Under the pieces are notes generated by a model. That model worked only from the letters and a program-made list of their open reading frames with translations, was not told the DNA's origin and made no database searches. Position numbers and translations under genes: made by a program. From Arthrobacter endolithicus (GTDB taxonomy: Bacteria > Actinomycetota > Actinomycetes > Actinomycetales > Micrococcaceae): a DNA stretch of 64,000 bases. The DNA is taken from assembly GCF_026627425.1 (NCBI RefSeq), contig NZ_JAPNLH010000019.1:1-64000 (forward strand). Reading direction: 5' to 3'. This document shows, one piece after another, positions 24,748-35,130 of the stretch (within the stretch, counting starts at the first letter, position 1; each line of letters starts with the position of its first letter).

Positions 24748-26994
24748 GTGACCGCCCTGCCTTCGACCGGACGACGTTGGTTGCCGGGGGGAAGGAGCGT
24801 GCGCACGTTGCCAATGCGGCTCGCGGGAACATCCTACCAGTGGGTCGCAATGGCCATCCTCGTCGGCGCGGGCGCGGGACTGGCCGCCGTCGCGTTCCGC
24901 TGGCTGATCAGCATCGCCACGCTTATCTTTACCGGCACGTCGGACTACTCCGCCAGCCACGGCCACCCGGGCCATCCCTGGGCGCCTTGGCTAGGGGGAT
25001 TTTTCGTTGTCCTGGCCCCGGTTGTCGGTGGGCTCTTATATGGACCCTTGGTCCAACGCTTCGCCCCCGAGGCCCGTGGCCACGGCGTCCCGGAGGTCAT
25101 GTACGCCGTCAGCCAGCACGGCGGCAGAATTAAAGGCCGCGTTGCCCTGGTCAAAGCGCTGGCCTCAGCCATCTGCATCGGCTCCGGAGGATCCGTCGGC
25201 AGGGAGGGCCCGATCGTCCAGATCGGCTCGGCGCTGGGGTCTTGGCTCGCCCGTATATTCCGGATGCCGGAATCCAGGGTCCGGGCGCTGGTTGCCTGCG
25301 GTGCAGCCGGCGGCATCGCTGCCACCTTCAACGCTCCGATTGCCGGGGTGTTCTTCGCCTTGGAACTCATCCTCGCCGACTTTGCCGCCGGATCCTTCGG
25401 CGCCGTGGTCCTTGCATCGGTGACGGCCTCCATCATTGGGCGCAGCTTTCTGGGCAACGAGGCTTTCCTGAAGTTACCGGCCTTCACGATCACCTCGGCC
25501 GCTGAGTACCCTTTGTTTATCCTGCTGGGCCTGCTTGCCGCGATTGCCGGCGTCGGCTTCACCAGGATCCTGTACCTGATCGAGGATTTGTGCGACTGGG
25601 CCTGGCACGGACCGGCGTGGCTGCGGCCGGCGGCCGGAGGCGTGCTTCTGGGATTGCTGCTGCTGGTCCTGCCGCAGATGTACGGGGTCGGCTACCCGGT
25701 CATGCAAGCAGGAGTCGCCGGTTCCTACGCCGTCGGTTTTCTGGTCCTTTTGCTCGTAGGCAAGATCGTGGCCACCAGCCTCACCATCGGCATCGGAGGC
25801 TCTGGTGGCGTGTTCGCGCCCTCACTGTTCATCGGCGCCATGCTCGGTGCCGCGTTCGGAGAGGTCGCCGGTTTCCTGGTACCGGCCCTGAACGGACAGG
25901 TCGGCGCCTTCGCCTTGGTGGGCATGGGCGCGGTCTTCGCCGGAGCCGCACGGGCGCCGATAACGGCCGTCATCATCATGTTCGAACTCACGGGCGAATA
26001 CTCCATCATTCTGCCCCTGATGCTGGCGATCGTCGTCGCCACCGGTGTTTCAAAAATCATGAGCCGAGACACCATTTACACCCTCAAACTGCGCCGCCGC
26101 GGAATCGATCTGGAGCGGCACCCGGGCACGGAACTTTTGAGCCGAACCCGGGTAGACGCCGTCATGGACACCTCGTTTCGTGCCCTTCCGGGATATCTAA
26201 GCGTCGCGGAAGGTGCCCGACGGCTACTGGGTGCCAAACACCCGGCCCTTCCCGTCATCGGTGCGGATGGGACACTGACCGGTATTGTCACGGTTCAACA
26301 CCTTGCGAACGTGCTAAACGACGACGACGACGAAAGGGACCGCATGACGCTCTCCGACGCCGCCGAAATGACAGCCACGGTGCTGCCAGAGGACACTCTT
26401 CAAATGGTCCTCGGTGCCGTGCTGGGCTCCTCCACAAACGCTGGGCTGCCCGTTACAGATGCAGACGGCTCGCTGCGAGGTTGGCTGAATCAGGAAACGG
26501 TTCTGCGCATCCTTTCGAGCCCCCATGCATTACCAGTGTCGGGAGTAGAACAACGGACCGACGGCCCCCGCCCGTCCGTTCAGCCTCGGCCGCGTCCCGG
26601 CTCCGCCGGTAAACGCACACTCGTGCGGCGAAGATTCCAAAGACCGCCCCCTGAACAGTCTCATGAAGACTCCCGTTCCGGAGTTGACATGAACAACCGC
26701 ACATCCGCCTTGCGACGGCCGCAATCCGGTACCGCCCGGATCGAACGTCCCCAGGTTCACACGAACGGGGGAACGTTTCTGGTCTTCCCCGACGGCCACG
26801 TCGTCACGGTCACCAATGAAACGTATGAACAGGGCCGCCGTGCACTGGCCCGCGTCGCCTTCGCCGACCCCAGGCCGGCGGCGCTGGACCGGGCAAAGGA
26901 GGACTTCCGGCGCATCGAAGAAGAATGCTTCCGCGAATTCGGACTCATTCGCCACGGCAACGAATGGGTTTTCACCGAGCAGTCAGGACCATAA
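24748..26994 (+). CDS. ClC-family chloride channel/transporter with CBS pair and extra C-terminal tail
   Basis: A 748-residue protein: ClC membrane domain (about 30-440), two CBS domains (about 475-600) and an unrelated C-terminal tail (about 648-748). The ClC loops read GHGVPEV, GSGGSVGREGP with gating Glu153, NAPIAGVFFALEL and GIGGSGGVFAPS. The residue matching the proton-relay glutamate of E. coli ClC (E203) is Leu207, and the chloride-binding serine position is His112. The start is GTG with AAGGAG at 24735-24740. The tail contains GGTFLVFPDGHVVTVTNETY and could also be made separately from ATG 26689, but its ribosome site is weak. Divergent from a MarR regulator. Confidence 0.9.
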   Translation: MTALPSTGRRWLPGGRSVRTLPMRLAGTSYQWVAMAILVGAGAGLAAVAFRWLISIATLIFTGTSDYSASHGHPGHPWAPWLGGFFVVLAPVVGGLLYGPLVQRFAPEARGHGVPEVMYAVSQHGGRIKGRVALVKALASAICIGSGGSVGREGPIVQIGSALGSWLARIFRMPESRVRALVACGAAGGIAATFNAPIAGVFFALELILADFAAGSFGAVVLASVTASIIGRSFLGNEAFLKLPAFTITSAAEYPLFILLGLLAAIAGVGFTRILYLIEDLCDWAWHGPAWLRPAAGGVLLGLLLLVLPQMYGVGYPVMQAGVAGSYAVGFLVLLLVGKIVATSLTIGIGGSGGVFAPSLFIGAMLGAAFGEVAGFLVPALNGQVGAFALVGMGAVFAGAARAPITAVIIMFELTGEYSIILPLMLAIVVATGVSKIMSRDTIYTLKLRRRGIDLERHPGTELLSRTRVDAVMDTSFRALPGYLSVAEGARRLLGAKHPALPVIGADGTLTGIVTVQHLANVLNDDDDERDRMTLSDAAEMTATVLPEDTLQMVLGAVLGSSTNAGLPVTDADGSLRGWLNQETVLRILSSPHALPVSGVEQRTDGPRPSVQPRPRPGSAGKRTLVRRRFQRPPPEQSHEDSRSGVDMNNRTSALRRPQSGTARIERPQVHTNGGTFLVFPDGHVVTVTNETYEQGRRALARVAFADPRPAALDRAKEDFRRIEEECFREFGLIRHGNEWVFTEQSGP

Positions 26995-27039
26995 GCGCGA
27001 AACCGTGAGTCGCCCGAGCGGTACCTTCAGGATTTCCAT

Positions 27040-27060
27040 CCGACGCCGAGGACTCGTCGG
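27040..27060. terminator. Hairpin between convergent genes
   Basis: Arms CCGACG (27040-27045) and CGTCGG (27055-27060) with a 9-base loop lie between the convergent ClC and H+-ATPase genes. There is no U-tract on either strand, so it is a weak candidate for a bidirectional terminator. Confidence 0.3.
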
Positions 27061-27106
27061 TGCCGGGGTGGTCGTGGAGATGGTTCCTGATTTACTGCCC
27101 GTAGGG

Positions 27107-29752
27107 TCAGTCGTTGTAGTCGTGGTAGACGGGGTCGCCCGGTTCGGTGTCGGTGTAGAAGGCGCTGGTCGTCGTCGAGGACGGGCCGGGGGCGCAGTGG
27201 TGGTCAGGTGACGCAGTGGCCTTGGTCGGCTTCCCATCGTCCGGGTTGGTGGTCGGGTTGGCGGGGTCGAGGATGCGGTAGGCAAGGAGTTTGATGCGGT
27301 CGCTGGCCAGGGCCCAGATGATGGCGTAGCCCCAGACGAAAGCGGCCCAGCCCCAGCCCAGTGGGGTCATGAAAAGACCGTAGACAGCGATCAGGGTCGC
27401 GATGGCCTGGGTACCGAGAACTGCCATCCACAGGATGGGGGCCGGGCGGATGGACCAGGACGGGCCGCGTGTGCGGGTGAGGAAGATGGTGAGATGCCCG
27501 GCAACGGACAGCATCAGATACATCATCGTCTGCAGTTGGGGACGGCCTACGCCGAAAACCCTGTCGCCGAGGTAGAACAAGCCGAATGCGGCGATCGGCC
27601 CGACGACGCCCAGAACGGTGGCGATACCCAACACCATACGCATGTTCCAGGCTTCGGGCTTCATCTTGTAGTGGACGTTGTCGTAGGCGATGGAGAGAAT
27701 CGCGCCGTCGTTGAGCAGTGCCAGCATGACGATCATGATCGCGGTAACCGGGAAGAAGTTGAAGAAGAGGATCGCCCCGGTCACGAACAGCAGCACCCGC
27801 AATGTTTCGGCGATGCGGTACATGGCGTAGGAGTTCATCCGCTGAAAGATCTTGCGGCTTTCCTTGATCGCGTCAATGATCACCGCAAGCCCGGGGGTGA
27901 GCAGGATGATGGCAGCCGCCGCGCGGGCGGCGTCAGTGGCGCCGGAAACAGCGATGCCGCAGTCCGCTTTCTTTAGGGCCGGGGCGTCGTTGACGCCGTC
28001 GCCGGTCATGCCGACGATGTGGCCGCGCTGCTGCAGGACGTCAATGATGTGGTATTTATGCTCGGGGAAGACTTGGGCGAACCCATCGGCTGTCTCGATG
28101 GAGCGCACGCTCGCCGGACTCTCTTCCTTTTTCACGTCACCGAGGCCAGCGGCGTCGAGGATGTTGGTGCCTAGCCCGACTTTTCCGGCGGTCTCTTTGG
28201 CGATCGCGATGGCGTCACCGGTGACCATTTTCACGCTCACGCCCATCGCTTCTGCGGTGGCAATTGTGGCCTGGGCGTCCTCTCGTGGCGGATCGAACAG
28301 CGGAAGCACCCCCAAAAAGTTCCACCCGTCCTGGCCGTCGCGCCGGGCCACTCCCAGTGACCGGTAGCCGCGGGCGGCAAAATCGTTGACGGCTTCCTCG
28401 ACAGCCGGTGTGTTCTTGGCGCTCTCGCCGGTGAGAGCGAGGATGACCTGCGGGGCGCCCTTGCTGACCTTGAACGCCTTCCCGTCCGCACCGGTGACGC
28501 TGGCCTCGGTGCGTTTGTCGACCGGGTTGAACGGTTCAAAGTGGCTGATCGTGTAGGTCTCCAGTGCGTTTTTGTCGTTGACGCCGCCGAGGACGGCGAG
28601 ATCGATGGGGTCGTCATTGTCGGCGCGGGAGGCCAGTGCGCCTGCCAGGATGACCTCGGCGGCGGTGACCGTGTCAACGCTGAACGGATCACCTAGGGTC
28701 AGCGAGTTCTGCGTGAGGGTACCGGTCTTGTCCGCGCACAAGACGTCCACGCCGGCCAGTTCCTCGATCGCGACCAGCCGACTGACGATGGCCTTCTTCT
28801 TGGCCAACAGCCGGGCACCGACAGCCATAGTCACCGACAGCACCGTAGGCATCGCGACAGGGATCGCCGCAACGGTCAGCACCAGGGCGAACTGCAGGGT
28901 GGTCAGTATTGCGTCGCCCCGAAGCAGGGAGACGAGCACAATCACCGCCACGAAGACTGCTGCGAGGATGATGAGATAGTTGCCGATTTTCAGGACTGCT
29001 TTTTGGAAGTGGCTGACGGTGTGGGCGTCGGCGACCAGTTCGGCAGTCTTGCCGAAGTAGGTGTGGATGCCGGTGGCGTAGACCAGCGCACCGATCTCAC
29101 CGCGGCGGATGATCGAGCCCGAGTACACCGGATTGCCCGGACCGCGAGTGGCCGGCAGGGACTCTCCGGTGAGGGCGGACTGGTCAACCTCGATCTCGTC
29201 GCCGTCCAGGAGTCGGGCGTCGGCGGGGACGATGTCACCGAGACGCAGACGGATCACGTCACCGGGCACCAACTCCCTGGCCGCCGGGGTGACCCATGCG
29301 CCGTCGCGTTTGACCCTCGCGCTGATGGCGAGCTTGGCCTTCAGCGCGTCGATGGCGTTCCCGGCTTGACGTTCCTCGGTGTAGCCGACCACGGCGTTGG
29401 CCATCAGCAGCACCAAGATGATGAAGAAGTCCGGCCAGTGCCCCACCGCGCCGGAGAGGATCACCGCGGCCTCGATCATCCACGGGATCGGCCCCCAGAA
29501 GTACGAGAGGAACTTCAACAGCGGGTTGGACTTGTGCTCGGCGATCTCGTTCGGCCCGTACTTGCTCAGCCGTTGCGCTGCTTCGGCCTGAGTCAGGCCC
29601 TCCGCTGAGGTGTCGAGCTGCTGGAGGACGTCCGCCATCGGCAGCGACGCCAAGTCAGGCAACTGATCCGGATTTGACGCCGTCGAACCGACCGGCGCAG
29701 ACTCGCCCGTCGTGAACGCGCTCGGCGAGGATCTAACGTTGTCATCGCTCAT
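27107..29752 (-). CDS. Plasma-membrane type H+-exporting P-type ATPase (P3A)
   Basis: An 881-residue ion pump of the P3A family, which exports protons using ATP. Visible are the actuator motif ALTGESLP (195-198 TGES), the phosphorylation site CADKTGTLT with Asp341, the nucleotide-domain motifs FKVSKGAPQVIL and VKMVTGDAIAIAKETA and the hinge MTGDGVNDAPALKKAD. The first transmembrane region FLSYFWGPIPWMIEAA is typical of H+-ATPases and not of Ca2+ or heavy-metal pumps. The C-terminus is a short polar tail rich in Thr and Ser. It lies downstream of phosphoketolase on the same strand. The pump would build membrane potential or export acid. Confidence 0.9.
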   Translation of the reverse strand: MSDDNVRSSPSAFTTGESAPVGSTASNPDQLPDLASLPMADVLQQLDTSAEGLTQAEAAQRLSKYGPNEIAEHKSNPLLKFLSYFWGPIPWMIEAAVILSGAVGHWPDFFIILVLLMANAVVGYTEERQAGNAIDALKAKLAISARVKRDGAWVTPAARELVPGDVIRLRLGDIVPADARLLDGDEIEVDQSALTGESLPATRGPGNPVYSGSIIRRGEIGALVYATGIHTYFGKTAELVADAHTVSHFQKAVLKIGNYLIILAAVFVAVIVLVSLLRGDAILTTLQFALVLTVAAIPVAMPTVLSVTMAVGARLLAKKKAIVSRLVAIEELAGVDVLCADKTGTLTQNSLTLGDPFSVDTVTAAEVILAGALASRADNDDPIDLAVLGGVNDKNALETYTISHFEPFNPVDKRTEASVTGADGKAFKVSKGAPQVILALTGESAKNTPAVEEAVNDFAARGYRSLGVARRDGQDGWNFLGVLPLFDPPREDAQATIATAEAMGVSVKMVTGDAIAIAKETAGKVGLGTNILDAAGLGDVKKEESPASVRSIETADGFAQVFPEHKYHIIDVLQQRGHIVGMTGDGVNDAPALKKADCGIAVSGATDAARAAAAIILLTPGLAVIIDAIKESRKIFQRMNSYAMYRIAETLRVLLFVTGAILFFNFFPVTAIMIVMLALLNDGAILSIAYDNVHYKMKPEAWNMRMVLGIATVLGVVGPIAAFGLFYLGDRVFGVGRPQLQTMMYLMLSVAGHLTIFLTRTRGPSWSIRPAPILWMAVLGTQAIATLIAVYGLFMTPLGWGWAAFVWGYAIIWALASDRIKLLAYRILDPANPTTNPDDGKPTKATASPDHHCAPGPSSTTTSAFYTDTEPGDPVYHDYND

Positions 29753-29782
29753 GGTGGGTATCCGCCTACTCCAATGGGATGC

Positions 29783-29801
29783 CGACCCCGGATGGGGGTC
29801 G
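29783..29801 (-). terminator. Short GC-rich hairpin after the phosphoketolase gene
   Basis: Arms CGACCCC (29783-29789) and GGGGTCG (29795-29801) pair perfectly around a 5-base loop. It lies between the phosphoketolase stop (29944) and the H+-ATPase start (29752) on the minus strand. There is no U-tract, so the terminator role is tentative. Confidence 0.35.
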
Positions 29802-29943
29802 CGGCGCCGTGCTCATCATGAGAAGCTCCAGCGAAAGGACTGTCGGCGTCGGTCGCGCCGGTGCCGGCGGGTGGGGAAACTGTCTGCGGCTTGACCGTCG
29901 TCGGGCTGGGCACCGGCGCGGGGACGGTCGGAGAGGTGGTCGG

Positions 29944-32355
29944 TCATTGCCAGGGGGTCCAGACCCAGTCGCGGATCTCGGGCAGGTCCTGGCCCTGTTG
30001 GTTGATATAGAGGTTGTGTTCGATGAGCTTGTTGGTCATCGCTTCTTTAAGGTAGTCCCCGGTTGCACCAAGCTGGGGCAGCCGGTCGACGACGTCCTGG
30101 ACGAGGTGGAAGCGGTCGAGCCGGTTCTGCACGCGCATGTCAAAGGCGGTGGTGATGGTGCCTTCTTCGTTGTAGCCGCGCACGTGCAGGTTACGGTTGG
30201 TCCGCCGGTAGGTCAGGCGGTGGATCAGGGTCGGATATCCATGGAACGCGAACACGATGTGCTTGTCCTTGGTGAACAGCGAGTCGTAGTCCTGATCGGA
30301 GAGGCCGTGTGGATGCTCACTCGCTGATTGCAGCTTCATCAGGTCCACGACATTGACGACCCGGACCTTCAGCTCTGGCAGGTGCTCACGCAGGATCGAC
30401 ACAGCCCCCAACACCTCCAGTGTTGGGGTGTCCCCGCAGCAGGCCAAAACGACATCGGGTTCGGCACCGCGGTCATTGCTGGCCCACTCCCAGATCCCGA
30501 TTCCCTTGGTGCAGTGGAGCTCCGCCTCGGCCATGGTGAGCCATTGTGGCATGGCGTGCTTACCGGCGACGACGACGTTGACGTAATGACGGCTGCGTAG
30601 GCAGTGGTCGGCGACAGTGAGCAGGCAGTTGGCGTCCGGCGGGAGATAGACCCGGACGATGTCGGCCTTTTTGTTCACCACATGGTCAAGGAAGCCGGGA
30701 TCCTGGTGGGTGAAACCGTTGTGGTCCTGCTGCCACACATGGGAGGCCAGTAGGTAGTTCAGCGACGAGATGTCACGTCGCCACGGCAGGGCCTTGGTGA
30801 TCTTGAGCCATTTGGCGTGTTGGTTAAACATCGAGTCGACGATGTGGATGAATGCCTCGTAGCAGTTGAATAGGCCGTGGCGGCCGGTGAGCAGGTAGCC
30901 TTCCAACCATCCCTGGGACTGGTGCTCGGAGAGCATCGAGTCCAACACGAGACCTTGAGGCGCCAGTGCCTCGTCACCTTCGACCATACGGGCCTCCCAT
31001 TGGCGGTCGGTGACCTCGAACACCGCCCCCAGCATGTTCGACAAGGTCTCGTCCGGGCCAAAGATCCGGAAGTTGCGTCGCTCCGCGTTTAACCTGATGA
31101 CATCGCGCAGGAAATCCCCCAGGACGCGCGTATCCTGTGCTTCCACCGCACCGGGCGCCGTCACGGCGACCGCGTGGACCCGGAAATCGGGCATCCGCAG
31201 GTCCCGCAGCACCAGGCCGCCATTCGTGTGGGGATTGGAACCCATCCGCTGTTCCCCGGAGGGAGCCAGCGCTGCCAGATCGGGCAGCAGCCGACCGTTC
31301 TCATCGAACAGCTCCTCCGGTTTATAGCTGCGCATCCATTGATCGAGTTGTTCGACGTGCCCCGGATGGGCCTCATCCACGAGCAGCGGCACTTGGTGCG
31401 CCCGGAAGGTGCCCTCAATCTGCAATCCGTCAACCACCTGAGGTCCGGTCCACCCCTTCGGAGAACGCAACACGATCATCGGCCACTGCGGCCGGGTCGC
31501 AGCACCACCGGTACGCGCATCAGCCTGAATGCTGCGGATCGTTTCGACTGCCTGGTCGAGAGTGGCCGCCATCAGTTGGTGCATCGCCCCCGGATCATCA
31601 CCTTCGACGAAGCGCGGGTCCCATCCGCAACCACGCAGGAACGCCTCCAGTTCCTCGGGCTCGATCCGTGCCAGCACCGTGGGGTTGCTAATCTTGTACC
31701 CATTTAGGTGCAGGATCGGCAGCACCGCCCCGTCGCTGACCGGGTTGAGGAACTTCGTGGACTGCCACGCGGTGGCCAGCGGCCCGGTCTCGGCCTCCCC
31801 GTCGCCCACCACACAGGCGACGACGAGCCCGGGATTGTCGAACACGGCACCGAACGCGTGGCTCAAGGAATAGCCCAGTTCACCGCCTTCGTGGATCGAT
31901 CCTGGGGTGGTCGGAGCGACGTGGCTGGAGATCCCACCCGGGAACGAGAACTGCTTGAACAGCTTCTTCAACCCGGCCTCGTCCTCGCTGACGTCCGGGT
32001 AGATCTCTGAATAGCTGCCCTCAAGGTAGGTGTTGGCCACCAGCGCCGGCCCGCCATGCCCGGGTCCCGCAACGTAGAACATATCGAGCCCGTACTTCAC
32101 AATCACCCTGTTCAGATGCACGTAAATGAAGTTCTGCCCCGGGGTGGTGCCCCAATGCCCCACCACCAGCGGTTTCACATCCGTCAGCGCTAGCGGGCGC
32201 CTGAGCAAGGGATTGTCATAAAGATAGATTTGCCCCACTGACAAGTAGTTCGCAGCGCGCCAGTAAGCATCCATCCGGCGCAGGAGTTCAGCGCTCAGCG
32301 ATGGCCGCGGCAACGGACTCGTTGCGGACAGTTCGACGGCGACGTTGTCGGTCAC
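29944..32355 (-). CDS. xfp: Phosphoketolase (xylulose-5-P/fructose-6-P)
   Basis: An 803-residue thiamine-diphosphate enzyme that cleaves xylulose 5-phosphate or fructose 6-phosphate to acetyl phosphate plus a shorter sugar phosphate (EC 4.1.2.9/4.1.2.22). Motifs: [31 protein letters not shown], the TPP/Mg site [33 protein letters not shown] and [10 protein letters not shown]. Full family length. I start at the GTG at 32355, which has AGAAGGA upstream; the ATG at 32373 overlaps the ribosome site. It begins 14 bases after the slipin gene stops, so both are co-transcribed. Confidence 0.93.
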   Translation of the reverse strand: MTDNVAVELSATSPLPRPSLSAELLRRMDAYWRAANYLSVGQIYLYDNPLLRRPLALTDVKPLVVGHWGTTPGQNFIYVHLNRVIVKYGLDMFYVAGPGHGGPALVANTYLEGSYSEIYPDVSEDEAGLKKLFKQFSFPGGISSHVAPTTPGSIHEGGELGYSLSHAFGAVFDNPGLVVACVVGDGEAETGPLATAWQSTKFLNPVSDGAVLPILHLNGYKISNPTVLARIEPEELEAFLRGCGWDPRFVEGDDPGAMHQLMAATLDQAVETIRSIQADARTGGAATRPQWPMIVLRSPKGWTGPQVVDGLQIEGTFRAHQVPLLVDEAHPGHVEQLDQWMRSYKPEELFDENGRLLPDLAALAPSGEQRMGSNPHTNGGLVLRDLRMPDFRVHAVAVTAPGAVEAQDTRVLGDFLRDVIRLNAERRNFRIFGPDETLSNMLGAVFEVTDRQWEARMVEGDEALAPQGLVLDSMLSEHQSQGWLEGYLLTGRHGLFNCYEAFIHIVDSMFNQHAKWLKITKALPWRRDISSLNYLLASHVWQQDHNGFTHQDPGFLDHVVNKKADIVRVYLPPDANCLLTVADHCLRSRHYVNVVVAGKHAMPQWLTMAEAELHCTKGIGIWEWASNDRGAEPDVVLACCGDTPTLEVLGAVSILREHLPELKVRVVNVVDLMKLQSASEHPHGLSDQDYDSLFTKDKHIVFAFHGYPTLIHRLTYRRTNRNLHVRGYNEEGTITTAFDMRVQNRLDRFHLVQDVVDRLPQLGATGDYLKEAMTNKLIEHNLYINQQGQDLPEIRDWVWTPWQ

Positions 32356-32369
32356 GGGTACATTCCTTC

Positions 32370-33263
32370 TCACTTCGGGATGTGCGCGGCCGGGTCGATG
32401 CTTGGCCGACTGACGCCATTCGGGACGGCCGCGAGGAGGTCCGCAACAGGTGTTTTCGCCGTCCCGGGGTCCTCTGGGGCCAGCCCGGCCGCGGACTTCG
32501 TTTCACGGGCGAGGAATGCTCCAAGTTCGCCGATTGTGCTCATCAGCGGCGCGGGGAAGACGACGGTGGTGTTCTTGTCGACGCCGATCTCAACCAAAGA
32601 CTGCAGGTTGCGCAGCTGCAGCGCAAGCGGGTGCGCCATCATGGTGTCGGAGGCTTCCCCCAGAGCGGCCGCGGCCAACGACTCACCCTCGGCGTTGATG
32701 ATCTTGGCGCGCTTCTCACGCTCGGCCTCAGCCTGGCGGGCCATGGCGCGCTTCATGCTGTCGGGCAGCTGAATGTCCTTGAGCTCGACGAGAGTTACCT
32801 CCACACCCCAGTCCACCGTGCTGACGTCGAGGATCTCTCGAATGTCCAGGTTGATCCTGTCGGTCTCCGAGAGCGCCTCATCCAAGGTGTGCTGGCCGAC
32901 AACCTTCCGCAGCGTGGTCTGGGCGATTTGGTCAATGGCGGAATAGACGTTCTCGATCGCGACGACGGATTTGACCGCATCAACGATGTGAAAGTACGCG
33001 ACCGCAGAGATGTCTACGCTGACGTTGTCCCGGGTGATGATGCCTTGGGACTGGATCGGCATGGTGACGGTCCGCAAGCTGACCTTGGGCATCCGGTCAA
33101 TGACCGGGATGATCCAAGTCAGCCCGGGGGCACGGACCCCGATCACCCGACCGAGCCGGAAAAGCACCCCCATCTCGTACTGGGTGACGACCCGGATCGA
33201 TAGCTTGAGCGCGATCAGCGCCAGGATCAGGACCACCACAATGATGGCCACGAGAATAGTCAT
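32370..33263 (-). CDS. Slipin, SPFH/Band 7 (stomatin-like) membrane protein
   Basis: A 297-residue protein with one N-terminal membrane span ([17 protein letters not shown]) and an SPFH domain: [58 protein letters not shown] and the coiled region [20 protein letters not shown]. Slipins form cage-like oligomers that organise membrane microdomains and associate with proteases and ion channels. The gene is immediately upstream of phosphoketolase, in an operon. The usual partner NfeD is not seen here. Membrane organisation is the family role; a link to the downstream H+-ATPase is inferred. Confidence 0.9.
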   Translation of the reverse strand: MTILVAIIVVVLILALIALKLSIRVVTQYEMGVLFRLGRVIGVRAPGLTWIIPVIDRMPKVSLRTVTMPIQSQGIITRDNVSVDISAVAYFHIVDAVKSVVAIENVYSAIDQIAQTTLRKVVGQHTLDEALSETDRINLDIREILDVSTVDWGVEVTLVELKDIQLPDSMKRAMARQAEAEREKRAKIINAEGESLAAAALGEASDTMMAHPLALQLRNLQSLVEIGVDKNTTVVFPAPLMSTIGELGAFLARETKSAAGLAPEDPGTAKTPVADLLAAVPNGVSRPSIDPAAHIPK

Positions 33264-33699
33264 ATCAAGTCCTTGAAAATTGGCTCAATTCCGCAGGAAC
33301 CAAGCCACGATGCGTGAAGATATCTGATGGGACCGCGCCTGCTTCGGGGTGGTCACCAATGGTGAGGAAGATTCGGAACCGTTCGCGGCCCGTGATGAGC
33401 TCGCGGAAACGGGTCGGCACGGGAGGCGCGTGCAACCGTTAGCTTTGTCCTCGCGTCATGACCGACGCTCCCGCCTTGGCCTCTGAACGGCCAGAATAAT
33501 TCAAATCGGTGCCAGCGCCAACTTGGCTGTCCACGCAATCAACACCGTCGATGAAACCCATCGTACGCTCGTGTGGAAACCCCGCGGCTGTGTAAATGCT
33601 GATGGTTTGCCACCAATGCGGCGGACGCCTGCACGTTCCACAGACGCTAACGTCGCGCGTTTCAAGGCTCAATCAGCACTGCAGGAGTAGCGTGGGGGA
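33264..33699. other. Intergenic region between divergent slipin and SOUL genes
   Basis: No supported gene. The 77-codon minus-strand frame at 33439-33672 has no ribosome site and no family features. Promoters for the slipin operon and the SOUL gene are expected here, but I see no clear -35/-10 pair or dyad. Confidence 0.4.
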
Positions 33700-34284
33700 A
33701 TGACTGAACAACAGCCGTACCAGATTGTTCAAAGCCACGAGGATTTTCAGGTGCGCAGTTATCCCGGGCACCTGCTCGCCGAGGTGATCACCGAGGGTTC
33801 CTTTGAAGGCGCTGGCAACCGCGCCTTCCGTTACCTCTTTGCCTATATCGCCGGAGAGAACCGCTCAAGCCAGAAAGTCGCCATGACCGCACCGGTGGTC
33901 CAGGACTCCGCGTCAGAAACAATCGAGATGACCGCCCCTGTCGTGCAGCAGGGAATTGAGATGCGGCCCGGCAGCGCTGAGATCCCACGGTTCCGGGTTG
34001 CTTTCGTTCTGCCGGAAGGTTTCACTCTCGAGAACGCGCCTCGGCCCACCAGCCCCCTCGTCCACTTGCGGGCTGTTCCAGAGACTCTCGCTGCGGTCAT
34101 CAGTTTCAGCGGTCGGTGGACTGCCGCGAGCTATCAACACCATCTCGACACGCTGAGAAGTGCTGTGGCAGCCGCCGGACTGACACCCATCGGTACACCA
34201 CGTTTCGCCCGGTTCGATCCGCCGATCAAGCCATCGTTTATGCGCCGCAATGAGATAATACTCGATCTCGAGAACCCCGGATGA
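33700..34284 (+). CDS. SOUL family heme-binding-like protein
   Basis: A 194-residue protein with the SOUL/HBP pattern: YQIVQSHEDFQVRSYPGHLLAE, then FRYLFAYIAGENRSSQKVAM and TAPVV repeated twice, and the C-terminal RFDPPIKPSFMRRNEII. SOUL proteins bind heme or related tetrapyrroles; bacterial members are mostly uncharacterised. No signal peptide is seen. The start follows GGGGGA. It is a single-gene unit convergent with the SDR at 34380. Confidence 0.88.
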   Translation: MTEQQPYQIVQSHEDFQVRSYPGHLLAEVITEGSFEGAGNRAFRYLFAYIAGENRSSQKVAMTAPVVQDSASETIEMTAPVVQQGIEMRPGSAEIPRFRVAFVLPEGFTLENAPRPTSPLVHLRAVPETLAAVISFSGRWTAASYQHHLDTLRSAVAAAGLTPIGTPRFARFDPPIKPSFMRRNEIILDLENPG

Positions 34285-34379
34285 GGCGGCGCCAAACACG
34301 GTTGCAAATTCCCTAAAAGCAGACAATGCAAGCTCCCTGAAACCGCTCCGACACTGAACTTCCAGAACGGCCCGGGACG

Positions 34380-35069
34380 TCAATCGAACGCAGCGGCAGA
34401 AAGGTCCGCCTCATCGGCGGCGATTGCCGCCACTATCCGGGCCGCCACAACGTCAGCAGCCAGGCCCCGTCCCAGAGGCGGCGAGACGCCAGAGATCGGG
34501 CGAGTGTGCAGACCGGTCTGCGTATGGGGAGGGCGCACATCCAGAACGCGTATCTTTTGCCGGCGCAACTCTGCACCCATGGCGGCGCTAAAGCCCGTCA
34601 AGGCTGATTTGGTCGCCGAGTAGGCGGCCATTCCTTTCATCGGCTTCTCAGCGACGACGGCGCTGAGGTGCACAACGACGGCCCCGGGATTGAGTTGCGG
34701 CAGTAAACTCCGCAGCAACCGCACCGGAGCGACAAAGTTCAGCAACAGCAACTCATCGAAAGTCTCGTCGTCGAGCTCTCCCAACGGCCCGAACGCGACG
34801 ACGCCTGCCGCATAAACCACACCATCTATTCCGCCGTCTTCCGCCGCTGCCGCAGCCACGGCTGCTGGGCCGGCCGGAACACTCAGGTCGGCAGACACCG
34901 TTGTCACCACCGCTTCGCCCAGCTCTTCCGCCAGGGCCGCTAGCTTCGCCTCATTTCGCCCTGCCAGCGTTAAGCGTGCTCCTTCATCGGCCAACCGACG
35001 GCAGATGGCAGACCCAAGCCCACCGGTCGCGCCAACAACGAGCAGATGGGCATCACGTAACTGTGTCAT
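34380..35069 (-). CDS. Short-chain dehydrogenase/reductase (SDR)
   Basis: A 229-residue NAD(P)-dependent oxidoreductase. The cofactor loop is VVGATGGLGSAICRRL (TGxxxGxG) with an Arg after the second strand (AGRNEAKL), favouring NADP. The active site has AAYSATKSALTGF (YxxxK) and VVHLSAVVAEKP (Ser). The size is shorter than the usual 250. The substrate is unknown. It overlaps no neighbour and is separated by 61 bases from the glycosyltransferase upstream region. Confidence 0.88.
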   Translation of the reverse strand: MTQLRDAHLLVVGATGGLGSAICRRLADEGARLTLAGRNEAKLAALAEELGEAVVTTVSADLSVPAGPAAVAAAAAEDGGIDGVVYAAGVVAFGPLGELDDETFDELLLLNFVAPVRLLRSLLPQLNPGAVVVHLSAVVAEKPMKGMAAYSATKSALTGFSAAMGAELRRQKIRVLDVRPPHTQTGLHTRPISGVSPPLGRGLAADVVAARIVAAIAADEADLSAAAFD

Positions 35070-35130
35070 GGGCGAAGGCTAACAAGTGAGCCACCACTCC
35101 CACAATGGCACGGGGCGCTGCTGAAGGCAG

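Noticed and set aside
33439-33672. 77-codon minus-strand gene candidate
   Set aside because: No ribosome site, no conserved features, and it lies in the divergent promoter region.
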